Assembly (NCBI GenBank): GCA_038503035.1
Contig: JAVSML010000047.1
Location: 654,477-718,476, forward strand
DNA length: 64,000 nucleotides
Origin: Crocodylus rhombifer
Taxonomy: Eukaryota; Chordata; Crocodylia; Crocodylidae
Direction: 5' to 3'
Shown here: one piece after another, positions 1 through 11,343 of the stretch
Layout: each line of letters opens with the position of its first letter
Numbering within the stretch: position 1 is the stretch's first letter
The notes under the pieces: generated by a model
The model's database searches: none
What the model saw: the letters and a program-made list of their open reading frames with translations, nothing else
What the model was told of the DNA's origin: nothing
Made by a program: the position numbers and the translations under genes

Positions 1-1600
1 GGGCTGGGTTCCACATAGCATATGACGCTCCAATCATTGTATACACCAGTGAGGTAGCACTCGCACGGCCCGCATGTCCCTCGTGCCAGGTGTGGATCTT
101 CCTCTGAAGTGCCTCAGTGACCAGAGTTGGAATGGGTATTGGCCAATAATAATTGGTCAGCACTGGCACCGGGTCCACTATTTCTGCTTGGCTCCAAGCT
201 GAATTGTGTACGAGCTGCAAGGCTTCATCTTGATTGATGGTCTCACTCCCTGCCTCTGCTACTAGACGCCCCAACCAGGCAATCGGTGTTTCATCGTTTC
301 TTATGCCGGTTTCCTTCTTCAATTCATTCATCTCAGAGCGCGTTCTGGTTCGCGTCGTGATGGTTTCTCTTGTCTGACCCTGAGGATCAGTCACCCATTT
401 TTGGACTGCAATGGGAAAAGCAGATACTAATTCTTTGGTGTAATCGTTGTGTTGTTGGCTTGGTTTATTTCACGTTACTCTTATGAATTCGTTCTCAGTT
501 TCATCAGCACTTATAGTTTCGTTTGCATACTTCTTTTTGGTTACTGGTTTAGTCATTTCTATTAATCCGTTGCTTGTGTTTGTTCCGATGGTACTTGTCT
601 TAATTGTTAAGCTTCTTGTTGTTACATCATTCGTGTCGGTTCCAATAGTATTTGTGCTCACTCTTGATTTTCTTATAGTTACGTTGTTAGTCTTATTTTC
701 GCTTGTTGTTTCAGTTGTTTCCGTTCCTGTGCTGTGCTTAATTACTTTGTTGCAGTCTTCGTTATCCGTTTGGGTGTAATTCTCCCCTACGTCCTCCTGG
801 TGGCGCTGGCTGACGTACGGGGGCGGTGGCTTGCATACAGCAGGTGGCGCTGTTGCGGGAGGCCGGCTCTCGGTGGGTGGAACCATAGACGGCGTTTTTC
901 CGGAAGGCGGGCTTGGGATGGGTGGAGCTGGGCGTCGTGACGTCAGTATTGGTTTTGGCGCACTGACAGTCTGGTCGGCGCCATCTTGTAATGGCCGCTC
1001 AGCCAATTTTTGTGTCATAGCTCTGGTTGCTGCCATAAGCTAGGCCCTAGTGTCAGTTAGCTCCCTATGTAAGACAACGTACTCCCGAAAAAGAACATTT
1101 ATTATACGGCCTTTCTTCCACCGGCATCCCAACCATTTTATTTTTCTGCCATCCTTCTCCAAGAGCTCATGCCCCCTAGACCCGATGGCAAGGGTCGGGC
1201 AGTTAAACCCATCAGGAGGAGTATCCTCACCACCCTCCTTCACATACTTTATACACTGGGCGAATTCTCGGTCCGGGCCTGAGGTTGCCATGCCCGAAGG
1301 TTTCTTACGGGCCAGGGCTACGGTCCCAGTCTCCCCCCTTGGGCGGTAAATGGCCCGAGGATCCTGGAGAATACAACCCAGCGCGCTTGGGATGAGCCGA
1401 ACGGCCCATTCATCCCCACTTTCTCCCCGGAGGGACAGGTACCCGCTCACAGTTTCTTTAGCCGGTGCGGCCTGATGGAAAGCTATGTGGTCCCATAAGT
1501 CCTCGGCACCGATGGTCTGCCGGACTCGGTTGCTCCATGGGCAACTCCTTATAATCTCCGACTCCAATACGCCTCCCATGTATCCTGTTCGTGACGCCAT
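1..1600 (-). pseudogene. gag: Endogenous retrovirus gag-like frame, partial, two in-frame stops
   Basis: A single minus-strand frame starts at an ATG straddling the LTR/primer-site junction (1600-1598), has a second ATG followed by Gly-Gly at 1579-1577, and continues to the window edge. It is broken by TAG at 1040-1042 and TGA at 470-472, with the same frame resuming after each. The first block (about 185 residues) is matrix-like only by position. The second begins with a proline-rich stretch ending in PPPPY, a PPxY late-budding motif typical of retroviral Gag. A Thr/Asn-rich low-complexity linker follows. The block after the TGA is Trp- and charge-rich and sits where capsid would be. No protease or polymerase lies inside the window. 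The Gag assignment rests on position behind an LTR and primer site plus the PPxY motif; the genus is not assigned. Two stops make this copy non-functional unless they are read through. Confidence 0.65.
1582..1599 (-). other. Retroviral primer-binding site
   Basis: On the minus strand the 18 bases TGGCGTCACGAACAGGAT begin with the TGG expected opposite a tRNA CCA end. They start directly after the last LTR base (1600), with no spacer. I could not match them confidently to one tRNA. The site lies inside the gag-like reading frame. Confidence 0.7.
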
Positions 1601-1732
1601 GTCGGGGAAAACCGAAGGATCGGGCCCCAAGGTCACGGTGGGCCGGGGTGGCAATTAGATACGGACAGGTGGGATTAGTGGCGTAGAGTCTGGTGTTAGG
1701 GACTCAGAGCGGATTGAGAAAGAACAGGTGAG

Positions 1733-1738
1733 TTTATT
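1733..1738 (-). terminator. Candidate LTR polyadenylation signal AATAAA
   Basis: The minus strand reads AATAAA here, about 135 bases before the LTR inner end, a plausible place for the R/U5 boundary. If used together with the TATA box near 2340 it would define an unusually long R region of roughly 590 bases. Confidence 0.45.
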
Positions 1739-2336
1739 TGACTTACGCTTCAGGCGTAGGCAGAAAGGTCTTCAGTTACAGTTTGGAACACAAACAAACA
1801 ATTAACAACAAAGGGGTCTGTTGGCCCACGAGGTTCAGTCCGAAGACCTAGTCCCAGGGCTGGTCAACAGCTCATAAATGGGGATCACAAGCAACAAAAC
1901 GAACTGTAACACGTTGATGATGAACCGCGTGATGCCAGTCCACAGCAATGGACAAATCGGGTAGTTGAATACGAAAAGCCGAGGTCAGTAGCCAGAAGAT
2001 GGAGCAGCGGAGATGTCAGTTGGAGGGATGAGCAGAGTCGTAGTCAGTGAAGGAAGCCGAGGTCGATGATCCAGAGCTGGGTTAAACAAAGTCCAGAGGG
2101 TGATCCAAAATCGTAAGCCGTTAATCAGTTCAAAAGGTAAGTCAGGAGCCAGATGAACGTAGTCAAAAACCGCAATACAATGAGTACTAAGCCACGGAGT
2201 CAAAGGAGGAGATCAATAGGCCTTGAAGCCTGACTCAGAAACAGTCACTGGAGCAGCAGCCTCTGTCTCTAGTCCACACGATCTCCCCCAACACACACCA
2301 ACACACCCCCCTTCTGTGAGGGAGGGGCTCACAGAA

Positions 2337-2361
2337 CTTTTATATCAATTTGGTAGCCAAT
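2337..2361 (-). promoter_or_regulatory. LTR promoter: TATA box with upstream CCAAT box
   Basis: Read on the minus strand, GATATAAAAG (2346-2337) lies just downstream of an inverted CCAAT box (ATTGG, 2361-2357). This is the normal order and close spacing of a retroviral U3 core promoter. Activity is inferred. Confidence 0.6.
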
Positions 2362-2620
2362 CAGCGTGCTCTCCTCAGAGAAATTTCTAGTCCGATTACC
2401 TCATGTCAGGTTCTGACTGAGCATGCTCTCAGTCAGAAGCTGACACAATCTGAGCATGTGTCTGTGGGGAAAATAGGTCAACAATGATTGACAGCTCCGC
2501 AGCTCACCCAGGGGGCAAGGACTGGGTGAGCCTTGGAAATTTCCACTCACAGCTTCAAACCGCGCATGTCAGTTTAACCTCTTCTGTACTGGCAGCACAT
2601 ACTCAAAAATTTCCATGACA

Positions 2621-5159
2621 ATACCCACACACTAACAACCCCCCACAAACCTATACCCTTGCTCCCCACCCTCCCACAACATACAAGACTAAGTCTTCAT
2701 TTTAAGCTATTGTGAAATCACTTCTGTGTACACTACACAAACACATGTAAATCAGGACAATTAAAAAAAAAAATTAAAGAATGTTGTATATGTTTGATTT
2801 TTAGAATATAATGTGGTCTTTTTCTGGTTCTGAGATGGCAGACCCCCTTGCTGAAAGGAGTACTTTTGGGGGCAAAGGCGGGGGGACTTCTGGTGGCAAA
2901 GGTTGGGAGTTCGGGTGCGGGACTTCTGGTCAGAAGATGTCAACTGGGTGGGGGGGGGGTACCCATGCGGCCCTCGCCAGCTTGCCAAAATTCAGTAAGC
3001 AGCCCTCTGCCCAAAATAATTGCCTGCCCCTCCTATATAGCAATGTTGTTGGAATGCCACAGTGAATAGTGTCTTTGTCAGAAGTACAAATTAAAGCCAA
3101 ATCCTCTGCAACCCTATCCAGTGCACAGAAGCCTTCTACTTATAAAGGAAAAAGTTAGAAGCTGGCTTAAACAATAATATTAATTAATTGCTATCTAGAT
3201 ATAATTATTTTTCTACACTTCTGTGTGTTGAAAAAAAACATAGAAAGTCCTGTTGTAACTTCTGAATTCAGCAAGCTTGGTCCAGGAACAGAGCCTAATA
3301 ATTAACTAGTTTACTGAAACACAGTCTCTTAAATTAAAATGATGCAGCTCAGGGGGAAGATGCAATACAACTCAAGGTAGCATCCACTAGTTGGCCAGTC
3401 TCAGATGGAATCCAATGCCTGACAAAAGCTGATGTTGTTATGTGGTTCCTCTTGTGAGCATTTTTACAGGCTCTTTTCATTTTGTCATTAAAATGTGGAG
3501 GGAAAAGAGAGTGATTCTCCCTCCCTCCCAAATACAACAATAACTTCTTTTTTACCCATGAAATTACTGGAGACCTCTGTTGGCAGACCTGATTCCCATC
3601 AGTTTTGAGAACTTTCCTTTTCATCTTCAACTTTTTTGGCCAGAAGCACTTCACTTGGAAGGGCTAGGGCTAGACTGCCACTTGAATTACGTGCCTGTGC
3701 ATGGGAGAAAGAAGGATTATTTCTCAGTTGTAACCAGGCACTGGGTACCTACCACTCTTTCCTTTTCCACTCCGCTGTATGCTTGCTGATTAGCACAAGT
3801 CAAGTGGTCTGGGATACATTATAGCTTATTGCTGGTGTAGAAGCCCCAGCAATAGCTTTTTAGCAGGGGAGAGGGAATTCAATAGCCTTCTGAAAAGAGC
3901 AAACTCATGCTACAGAGACACTGGCAAAAGCCTACCACAATTGAGGGGTTGCAGAGGCATGGATATCTAATGCGACTTCTCTGACAGAATCAAACAGAAT
4001 AAACTGTAAAGATATGAAAGAAACAAGATCATCAGGATGATATTTCCTGTTAAATGAGCAGCGTATGTTCTATAAAGAACCTGCTGCATATGACAGAATT
4101 TGGCTCATTCTGTTCTTTCTACCCAATACAGCTTGCTGGTCACAATTATGATGATGATGCAAACAGGATAACATTGGTTTGCATTTGCAAATAAATATGT
4201 GCTTGCTTTTTCACATACTTTTGATAAGGGAATACCAACACCTATTTTGCAAATGCATGTAACTATATAAGCCATATACACAAGTATAGTAATGTGCATA
4301 CAAAGCAGGTACTCATTTTGCCAAATACAGATATCATCTTTCATCTTTCTGAAAATCAGACTCAGTATTTTTTAATGCTTTTTATAATTGTCACAACATG
4401 TTGCACAGTGCTCAGGATATAAATAATATTTATCATATATTATTTATCTTGTCACCATCCCCTGTAGTTTGGTGCATGAGTGCTTGTGACACGGTCAGAG
4501 AGGCAAAGGGAAAAGCTGAAAACTTATGCATGAAGCAAATAACTTGTTCTGTACTGTCATTTCAGGTTTTATGAGCATAGATACTGGTGCCTAATAGCCA
4601 TGGTCTGGGTATATCAAAGAGTCTCTGCAATTTTTTTTCATAAAGACAAGGTTTGTATCTACATTTCAGTCATCTCACAGTCCATGCAAAACTTAGCAGC
4701 AAGAAGAAAAGTGTTAACTTTGTGGTCTACATATGGTTGGGCTTACTGTTTACACAGACTGACAGAAATTATATCACTATTGCTGTTCACAAGCACATAC
4801 TGCATTGTCTCTTTCTCTTCATTGCTTCCATGATTCATGTGAAACATTCTGAATTAATGTTTGTAAAGTGCTTTGAGTTTTCTGGTTTATTCTGATTGTG
4901 CAGTATACACTATAGCATGTAAATTCTCTGGAATACCACAACAAGTTTTATGCAGCCTGCACAACTGCATGATAACATGTGGAAACATATTTGGATTACC
5001 TTACACAGACTTGGCTAGATCCTCAACTGATGTAAATTGGTGTAGTTGCATTTAAGTCAACATTATAGCTCAACAGAGCCTGATTGTATCCCTACTACCA
5101 TATATAAGGAATTTATTTACACATGGGCTTTATATTTCACCATGTATAAAAGTGAGGTG
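2621..5159. other. Gene-free interval
   Basis: AT-rich unique-looking DNA with a short G-rich patch (2860-2960, including a G run near 2943-2952). I see no coding, RNA or recognisable repeat signal. Confidence 0.5.
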
Positions 5160-5511
5160 CTTAGAAGATCAGGTCTGGCCAGTATCCACACCCTACTGAA
5201 ACACACAGCTAAGATGGGCCAGCCACCTTTCAAGAATGACCAACACTCGCCTGCTGAAGAAAATCTTCTATGGTGAACTGTCAAATGGAGTACGCTTTTG
5301 CAGTGCACCAAAGAAGAGGTACAAGGACACCCTAAAGGTGTGTCCCTAAAGACTTTCAGCATCGACCCAGAGTCATGGGTGCAAATCACTTGTGACTGTC
5401 CATCCTGGAGGTCATCCGTGTACAGTGGAGCACTGGCCTTCGAGCAGCAGTGCATGGCAGAGCACGTGAGGAAGTGCATGGCCAGGAAAACGATGACCTC
5501 TCATATCCAGT
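5160..5511 (+). pseudogene. Non-LTR retrotransposon C-terminal fragment, 5' piece
   Basis: Frames in this interval keep the post-reverse-transcriptase tail typical of one class of LINEs. A degraded segment resembles the GH..RM..NR..K..FYGEL..G block, followed by FSIDPESWVQITCDCPSWRS and a short Ala/Glu/Arg-rich stretch near 5430-5500. The frame shifts at least once, so it is not functional. The sequence stops at CCAGT (5507-5511), the target duplication of the LTR-like element that follows, and resumes at 6776. The family was recognised from memory of the motif, not by search; an RTE-like or related LINE is possible. Confidence 0.55.
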
Positions 5512-6120
5512 TGTAGCAGGGCACTAGGGTGCCTGCTTCTGAAGATAGGAAGTGGCTTAGCTGCCAGTTAGTAAGGCAGCAGGTGTTAGCTGTTGGAGCT
5601 GAGTAAGTCAGCTGATCGCCAGGGGGCGAGGCTTGGCCTTCATAAGGAAGGGAAGGCTGAGACCAGAAACAGTTCCCCTCTGGCCACTGCAGGAGCAGGA
5701 GCTCTGTGGCGGAGAGCTGAGCAGCAGAGCTTACGCTGGCAGTTTGACCGCTGCAATGATGCGAGGGGAGGGAGAGAACCCCTGAGAAAGGTATTGGAGA
5801 GAGCCAACATAGTTTGTGGAGTTGTGATTATTACACCGGAGGACCGGGCAAGGCTGTAGGGGTGGAGGAGGCCTCAGCAGGAGCTCCCCAGTAAGGTGGG
5901 GGAGTTCCTGGCACCCAGGAGGGTGCTGCGTGTGGGGTTGTCCCGACCCCAGCCCACTGGGGCAACTTCGGGAAGAGTCTAGCCGAAGTGTGGGCCCAGG
6001 AAGGTGGGCCTAAGCAGTGGGGGGTCCCGACCCCAGCCCAGCGTGGGCATTACCGGGACAGGCCCCAATTGGAAGCCCCAATTGGGAAGAGCCCCAGTGG
6101 GGCACAGGCCCAAGTTGGGT

Positions 6121-6303
6121 ATAGAAGGCCCGAGTGTGGGCAGCGAGCACAAGAGGCGCGAGCGAGGGCCCCAGTGGGGGCATAGAAGGCCCGAGTGCAG
6201 GCAGCAAGCACAAGAGGCACGAGCGAGGGCCCCAGTGGGGGCAAAGAAGGCCCGAGTGCGGGCGATGAACATAAGGAATGCGAGCAAGGGCCCCAGGGCG
6301 GGC
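6121..6303. repeat. 61-bp tandem repeat, three units
   Basis: Three units begin at 6121, 6182 and 6243. Each holds AGAAGGCCCGAGTG near its start and AGGGCCCCAG near its end. The first two differ at only a few positions; the third is more diverged, and decayed partial units flank the array. The period is not a multiple of three, which argues against the long GC-rich open frames here being coding. Confidence 0.85.
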
Positions 6304-6713
6304 AGCGAACTCGGGAGGTGTGACCACAGGCCTGACTGCGGGCATAGAGGCCGCGGGGAGCGCAGGACGCAGGTCAGGACGCGAGTGGCCGCGGAGTATA
6401 AGGGAGGCAGGCCCGAGTGGGTCGCTGCCTGAGAGATACGAAACACTGAGTGGGGAGTACGCCTGTTGGGGTTCCGGACTGGGCGAGAAGGGGCGCAGTC
6501 AGAGAGAGCCGCCCCAGGAGGGGGCACGTGTATAGAGTTGGCCTCGGGATAAGACCAGCACCGGGACTCAGAGGAAATCCCGGCATAGTAAGACCAGCCC
6601 CGTGCCAAGAAGGGTAGGAAGGCAGCCTCCTTCACTGAACATATAAGAGCAAAGATGTGGCGGGCGAGACGGAGGATGTGAAAGACCCAGACTTGACACG
6701 GTAGACAAGGACA

Positions 6714-6765
6714 CTAGGGGAGGTCACGGCACCCCTAGGGGAGGTCACGGCACCCCTAGGGGCCG
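6714..6765. repeat. 21-bp tandem repeat at the LTR end
   Basis: CTAGGGGAGGTCACGGCACC recurs at 21-base spacing (6714 and 6735), followed by a third partial CTAGGGG. It sits immediately inside the right terminus of the LTR-like element. Confidence 0.8.
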
Positions 6766-6780
6766 TCCTGCCACACCAGT

Positions 6781-6860
6781 CCTCATTGCTTTCCTGCCAC
6801 TGCTGCAGCAGATTGTTCAGGACAAAGACTGGCCTTATATGTCACTTGCATACTCATGCA
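6781..6860 (+). pseudogene. Non-LTR retrotransposon C-terminal fragment, 3' piece with zinc finger
   Basis: Directly after the second CCAGT, one frame reads CHCCSRLFRTKTGL followed by CHLHTH. This gives the pattern C-x2-C...F...L-x2-H-x3-H of the C2H2-like finger found at the C-terminus of some LINE polyproteins. It is the continuation of the fragment ending at 5511, so the two halves were one element before the LTR-like insertion. Confidence 0.6.
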
Positions 6861-6870
6861 ACCTAGCCTC

Positions 6871-6966
6871 CACCCCGCTTCTCTCTTTCCTGTCTCTTTT
6901 TTTTTTTCCCTTTCCTTCTCTTTCTCCTTTCTTTTTCTTTCCTTCTTCCTTTCTCTTTCCCACACC
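6871..6966. repeat. Polypyrimidine (C/T-rich) tract
   Basis: About 95 bases of almost pure C and T on the plus strand, including a run of 11 to 12 T. It is a low-complexity expansion just downstream of the LINE fragment. Confidence 0.85.
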
Positions 6967-8697
6967 TCCCCCAACACCCTCTGGATGCAGTCATCTTTGC
7001 TTGCAAAAGACAAACAATGAATAAAAGTAATACTATATAAGGAACATAGGCTTGGCGTTTCTTTAGTGTCCAAGTGATTTAGGAGTCTTGAAGTGGTCTG
7101 AAGTCATGCTTTTGAAGAATGCATAATCCCCTTGTTTCACCTGAGCACTGAGTTACAGTTTATTTAATTTTGAACTGTTCCAACTATGTGTCCAATAGTT
7201 TGTTGCAGTAAGTAGCACACTTCTGAACTTTGGACTCAGTGTAAAGTATATCATTATTTAAGTGATGACCCAATTTGGTCTAATAAGGAAATACACCAGA
7301 ACCACAAATAATGGAAGGGACTACCCTGGTTTACACCAACTGAGGGCCTGCCTCATATAAACTTTTAGCTTCATTAAATGGGTATTTAAATAGTGGCATA
7401 AATTACATTGCACCCAAGTTTTCTTATTAGAGTTTAGGAAAGGATTACTTCAATGACTGTTGACCAAACAAATATGTCACTAGTTTTGAGAAGGATGTAA
7501 AGATGTTGCATAATCTGTAGCACAGCAGTAGAATTCTGGTGTGCATTTCTAGTAATACATCTCTGTCACATATCATCTACTACTATCTAAATATGCACAT
7601 TAATAATTTCCTTTTATATAGTGTCAGGAGCACACTACATTATGGGGTTATGCTAAGATATTTCCTTGATAACACAGTCCAAGAACACAGGTTATTGTGA
7701 CATCCATTACAAATCTATCAAATATATAGCCGTGCCTCAAGTAATTCACATAAAATGGATTTCTAGAGAAAACATATGTGTGTCAACATACATTTCATTT
7801 CTTTGCCTTATTGAAAACAGTAAAAGCAATTCTGTTTCTGAAACAAGAAAAATATGACATAACTCACAGTTTTGGAGAACACTGAGCAATCCATAAACTT
7901 TGAAGCACACATTGTAATTACTTTTCAAAGAATTGCAGAAGAATGAGTATAGGGTGTGTTTGAATTAGGCAAGGAATCAATTAAGCTAACTTTTTTCCTT
8001 TGTTTTGCTGTACAATATAGCTAAAGAACATACATTTAAAACACTATATCTTTATTCAATTTAAACGTGAAACCTTATCTGAAGGTAAGAACCAGAATAT
8101 TCTTTCCATAACAACCCAGTTAAAAAGAAGAATTTTTTCCAACTATTTGAGTTGGTTTAATAAAAGATATCAGATGTGCCCAAAAAACCTTGTCTGTCCC
8201 ATTAAAAATAAATAATTTCAAAGTGATTTAAAGCTGCAAAATACATTTTTTCTGGATTGTGTCTTGTATGTTCTGCAAAGACTTCTTGAGCCCACAGACA
8301 TTTCACTAGTATATTATACCAAGATAATTATGTTATCATATTTTGATTATGATTTGGCTTTTAATAATTTTGTAGAGTTAGTATCAGCTTGTAAACTCCG
8401 TCCTCATACTAGTGATCTGTACATCACAAAATCAGACCCATTGAAGTTGACCATGACAAGGCCATGAATCACAAGTTAATAATAAATCTAACCTGAACAT
8501 TTCTGCTTTTATAATCATTCTGCTACATATGCTATGCAATGGCTTGTTGCAAAGTTCACTGAAGTCAAAAGAAAGGCTGGCTCATAGAACACTGATGAGT
8601 TACAACCTGTGCAGAGGAATAGAGCTATATGAATCCTGTTATTTTTACTGAAACTAAGTGGGTTAATTCCCAGTCACTGAATTGCAGTTGGTCTCTC
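6967..8697. other. Gene-free interval
   Basis: AT-rich, unique-looking DNA with no convincing open frame or recognisable repeat. Confidence 0.5.
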
Positions 8698-10368
8698 CAG
8701 GCATGTCCACACATGCAGGCTCCTGCACTTGCAGGAGCTCTAATAGAAGCGGTGCAAATTTGAGCCAGGGCTTTTTGCCTTAGTACATGTGCCCAGACAT
8801 GCAGTTGGTGTGGGACAAATTGTGCCACTTGGGGCAAAATAACCCTGCCTGGCTCTTCCTGGATATGCATCTGGGGGGAGCTAGAACCCCAGCTCCCCTC
8901 TGGAGGGCCACAGCCTCTATCCCACAGAGGATCCCAGCCACCCTGCAGGGCCACAGCCCCCCTCCGCCATAGGATCCCAGGCACCCAGCAGAGCCACAGC
9001 CCCCTACCCCTGCAGGGTCCCAGCCACCCTACAGGGCCATGGCCCCCATACAGGGCCCATAGCTTACCCCCTGAAGCAGCAGCGGGAGTGGGGCACTCAG
9101 AGCCCACTGCTGCCAGCCCCTCTGTGGTGCAGAGCAGCCCCAAGTGGCTCAGAGCTGGCACTGCCTGTGCCTTTCATCAGGGGCTGGCACCACATGTGGG
9201 GACTATGTGTCATGCCAAGTTGGGTCCTGCCAGCATTGGGGGCTGCTCACACCACCAGGATGGGTCGGTTTCATAGCAGCAGGACCTGGCGTGGGATGCA
9301 GACACAGCATGCCAACACAAGCCGGGTCTTGCCGCCATGGAACCAGCCTGGTCTGGCAACATGAGCAGCCCCAGTGCTGGCAGGACCCAGCTTGGGTCAG
9401 CATGCTGTCCCTGTGTGCCACATCAGGTCCTGCCTCCAGTGGTACTGCTTCTTGCTCCACAGTGCCTGCAGAGAGAAGGCACACAGTGGGCCGATGTGGC
9501 TCACTAATCTGGCTTTGCACTGATGCATGGCTCCAGGAGGCATGGCTCTTTTGCAAACACACACTAGCTGTGTGGTTCAGGATGGATCAGGTCAGGACAG
9601 GCCAGCGGGGCACATTTTCCACATGAGGATCCCACTCCGGTGCAGCGCCAGGCTAGCCATACACAGCCAGCTCTGCTATGGTTGCCACAGGTCACCGGCT
9701 CCATGCTTTGGCCACTTGCTACCCCCCTCCCTGGGTCTGCACACCCCTAGGGATAGCTCTGGGGCTGCCACATGCAGGCTTGCCCATCCAGTGGCTGTGA
9801 CACTGGTGGCAGTAGGCAAGCAGGCTGTGTGGAACTGTGGCTCTGCTTCAGGCACAGTGGGTGGTGAGATGATGCTGTGTGACCCAGGCTCCATAGATGC
9901 TGAATGGACCCAGCCCAGCCCAGCCCATCCAAGGCTGTGTACTAGCAGGCTGGGCCGGATCCTTTCAGCATGTACGGAGTTCAGGTCCCACAGCGCCACA
10001 TTGCCTCTGGCTGTGCCTACAGCAGAGCCATGCCTGCCTGCTGCCACTAGCACTGCAGGGGCCAGGTGAGGGGGCAGGTGTATGGCAGCCCCCACTCAAG
10101 CCCTTCCATGAACCCACCCACATACAGGAGATCTCCCCCCACCACTCCCTCGCAACATCTCCTTTCACTCCCCATAGCCCCCAACAACCCCTTCCATTCC
10201 CCAACATCCCCCCACTCCCCATATCTCCCCAAAACCTGCTGTTTTGTGGAGCAGGGTTTTTTTTGACCCCTGGATACTTGCAGTGTGGGGAACATTTTTT
10301 CATTCCCACACATCCTCTCAAAGGGATTTGAGATGCTGTAAGATGCACATGCATGCTCATGTGGATGT
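8698..10368. mobile_element. Hairpin-ended non-autonomous element with GC-rich core (candidate)
   Basis: The left end reads CAGGCATGTCCACACATGC and the right end, reverse-complemented, AGGGCACATCCACATGAGC; these are imperfect inverted termini. Just inside each end is a hairpin: a perfect 8-bp stem at 8719-8738 (GCTCCTGC, 4-base loop) and a looser stem at 10232-10259. The core is a GC-rich patchwork of degenerate direct repeats (for example the GGGTCCTGCC / CAGGACCCAG blocks near 9225-9400). No transposase is visible, and the many open frames are by-products of composition. Target duplications are not clear, so the exact ends are uncertain. Confidence 0.45.
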
Positions 10369-11343
10369 GCCCTTTATGTTTATATTCAAGCTCAAAATAT
10401 TTTTTCATGGTTGAGATACAGAGAATTCTATGAAAATGGAGATTTCTAACAGAAGTACTGAGAGATGTATGACTAGAATGGTTATTTTAATTATAGCTGT
10501 ATTATTGCAGGGATCATTGTCAGGTGCTAGCTTCACCAGGGATGCTTGGAGTTCTCATAGATGCTGGACTCAGAAGTAGGAAGAGATGAGTCACCAACTA
10601 TGCTTTTCTCATTAGGAGTGTTTCAGGCTGCACCTGGTACAGCTGCTCTGTCTACATTAGGGCCAAATTGTGCATCAGATTTGCCATTTTATTGGGTTAG
10701 AAAGGACAAATTTAAAGCAAAGCAAGGAATTGGATTAGGGGAAAAAACATCCATTACAAAGTACCCAGTGCTGTTCTCAGCAGGGAGAGACATTTGGTAG
10801 CAACATCTATGGAAGGACCTGGCTGTGTTGGCAAGTGACATAATATGAACAGGTGTGTGGCTTGTTAACAAATGTCTGCCTTGAGTAATGAATTATCCAC
10901 AACAGTCTCCTAACCCTGCATGATAGCTTTGTTGTTAGGTGAGATCAGGACAGACTTAATGGAACCTATAAAATGCCATTTTTGGAAAGTAGCCATAAAT
11001 GGTACTATAAACAAGGTACTTCCAGAAACAGTTTTAATGTAAAGCCTCTTTTGTAGATAAAATGCCATGTAGAAATCTGATCTTAACAAAATTAAAGGAA
11101 ACCTAGACACATTACCAGGAATCTTTCATTCATTTGATCCACTGAGTAATGTTCCTGAGAACTTAACCAAAGAATAAGGCCATTTGTAGACAAAATGAGG
11201 GGAATGTGTGCATAACACTTTAAATGGGTTAAATGCTTTTGTACTGCTTTAATGGTGTCAATGTTTGCATGCATTGGTGGTGTACTGTGCAGTAATTCTA
11301 GCCGCTGTAACAAATTTGGCAGTGTAATGTGCCTTCAATGACT
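10369..11343. other. Gene-free interval
   Basis: Unique-looking AT-rich DNA. No feature recognised. Confidence 0.45.

Larger units (their letters stand above)
1600..2620 (-). mobile_element. 5' LTR of an endogenous retrovirus, 1021 bp
   Basis: The element has TG...CA ends and short imperfect inverted termini: TGTCGGGGAAA at the left and TTTCCATGACA at the right. A primer-binding site abuts the inner end at 1599, which fixes the minus-strand orientation. Promoter-like and polyadenylation-like signals sit inside in minus orientation. The partner LTR would lie beyond the left edge, so the target duplication cannot be checked. The flank after 2620 reads ATACCC. Confidence 0.75.
5512..6775. mobile_element. 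Solo LTR-like insertion, 1264 bp, 5-bp target duplication CCAGT
   Basis: The element starts TGTAGCAGGGCACTAGGG and ends CCGTCCTGCCACA. The ends are imperfect inverted repeats over more than 20 bases and keep TG...CA termini. CCAGT occurs on both sides (5507-5511 and 6776-6780). The LINE fragment into which it inserted continues on the far side, which supports the boundaries independently. The interior is GC- and CpG-rich with a 61-bp tandem repeat and a 21-bp repeat near the right end. No clear AATAAA is present in either orientation, so the strand is undecided. TATA-like strings occur at 6397 and 6643. A Ty3/Gypsy-type or ERV LTR is likeliest. The long inverted ends leave a non-autonomous DNA transposon as an alternative. 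Confidence 0.65.

Noticed and set aside
6004..6635. Overlapping GC-rich open frames on both strands (142 and 218 codons) looking like a repeat protein
   Set aside because: They lie inside a 61-bp tandem repeat in an LTR-like element; the period is out of phase with codons and both strands are equally open, so they are compositional.
8625..10408. Cluster of Cys/Trp-rich open frames suggestive of secreted peptides
   Set aside because: They sit in degenerate GC-rich direct repeats of a hairpin-ended element; no signal peptide plus stable frame was seen.
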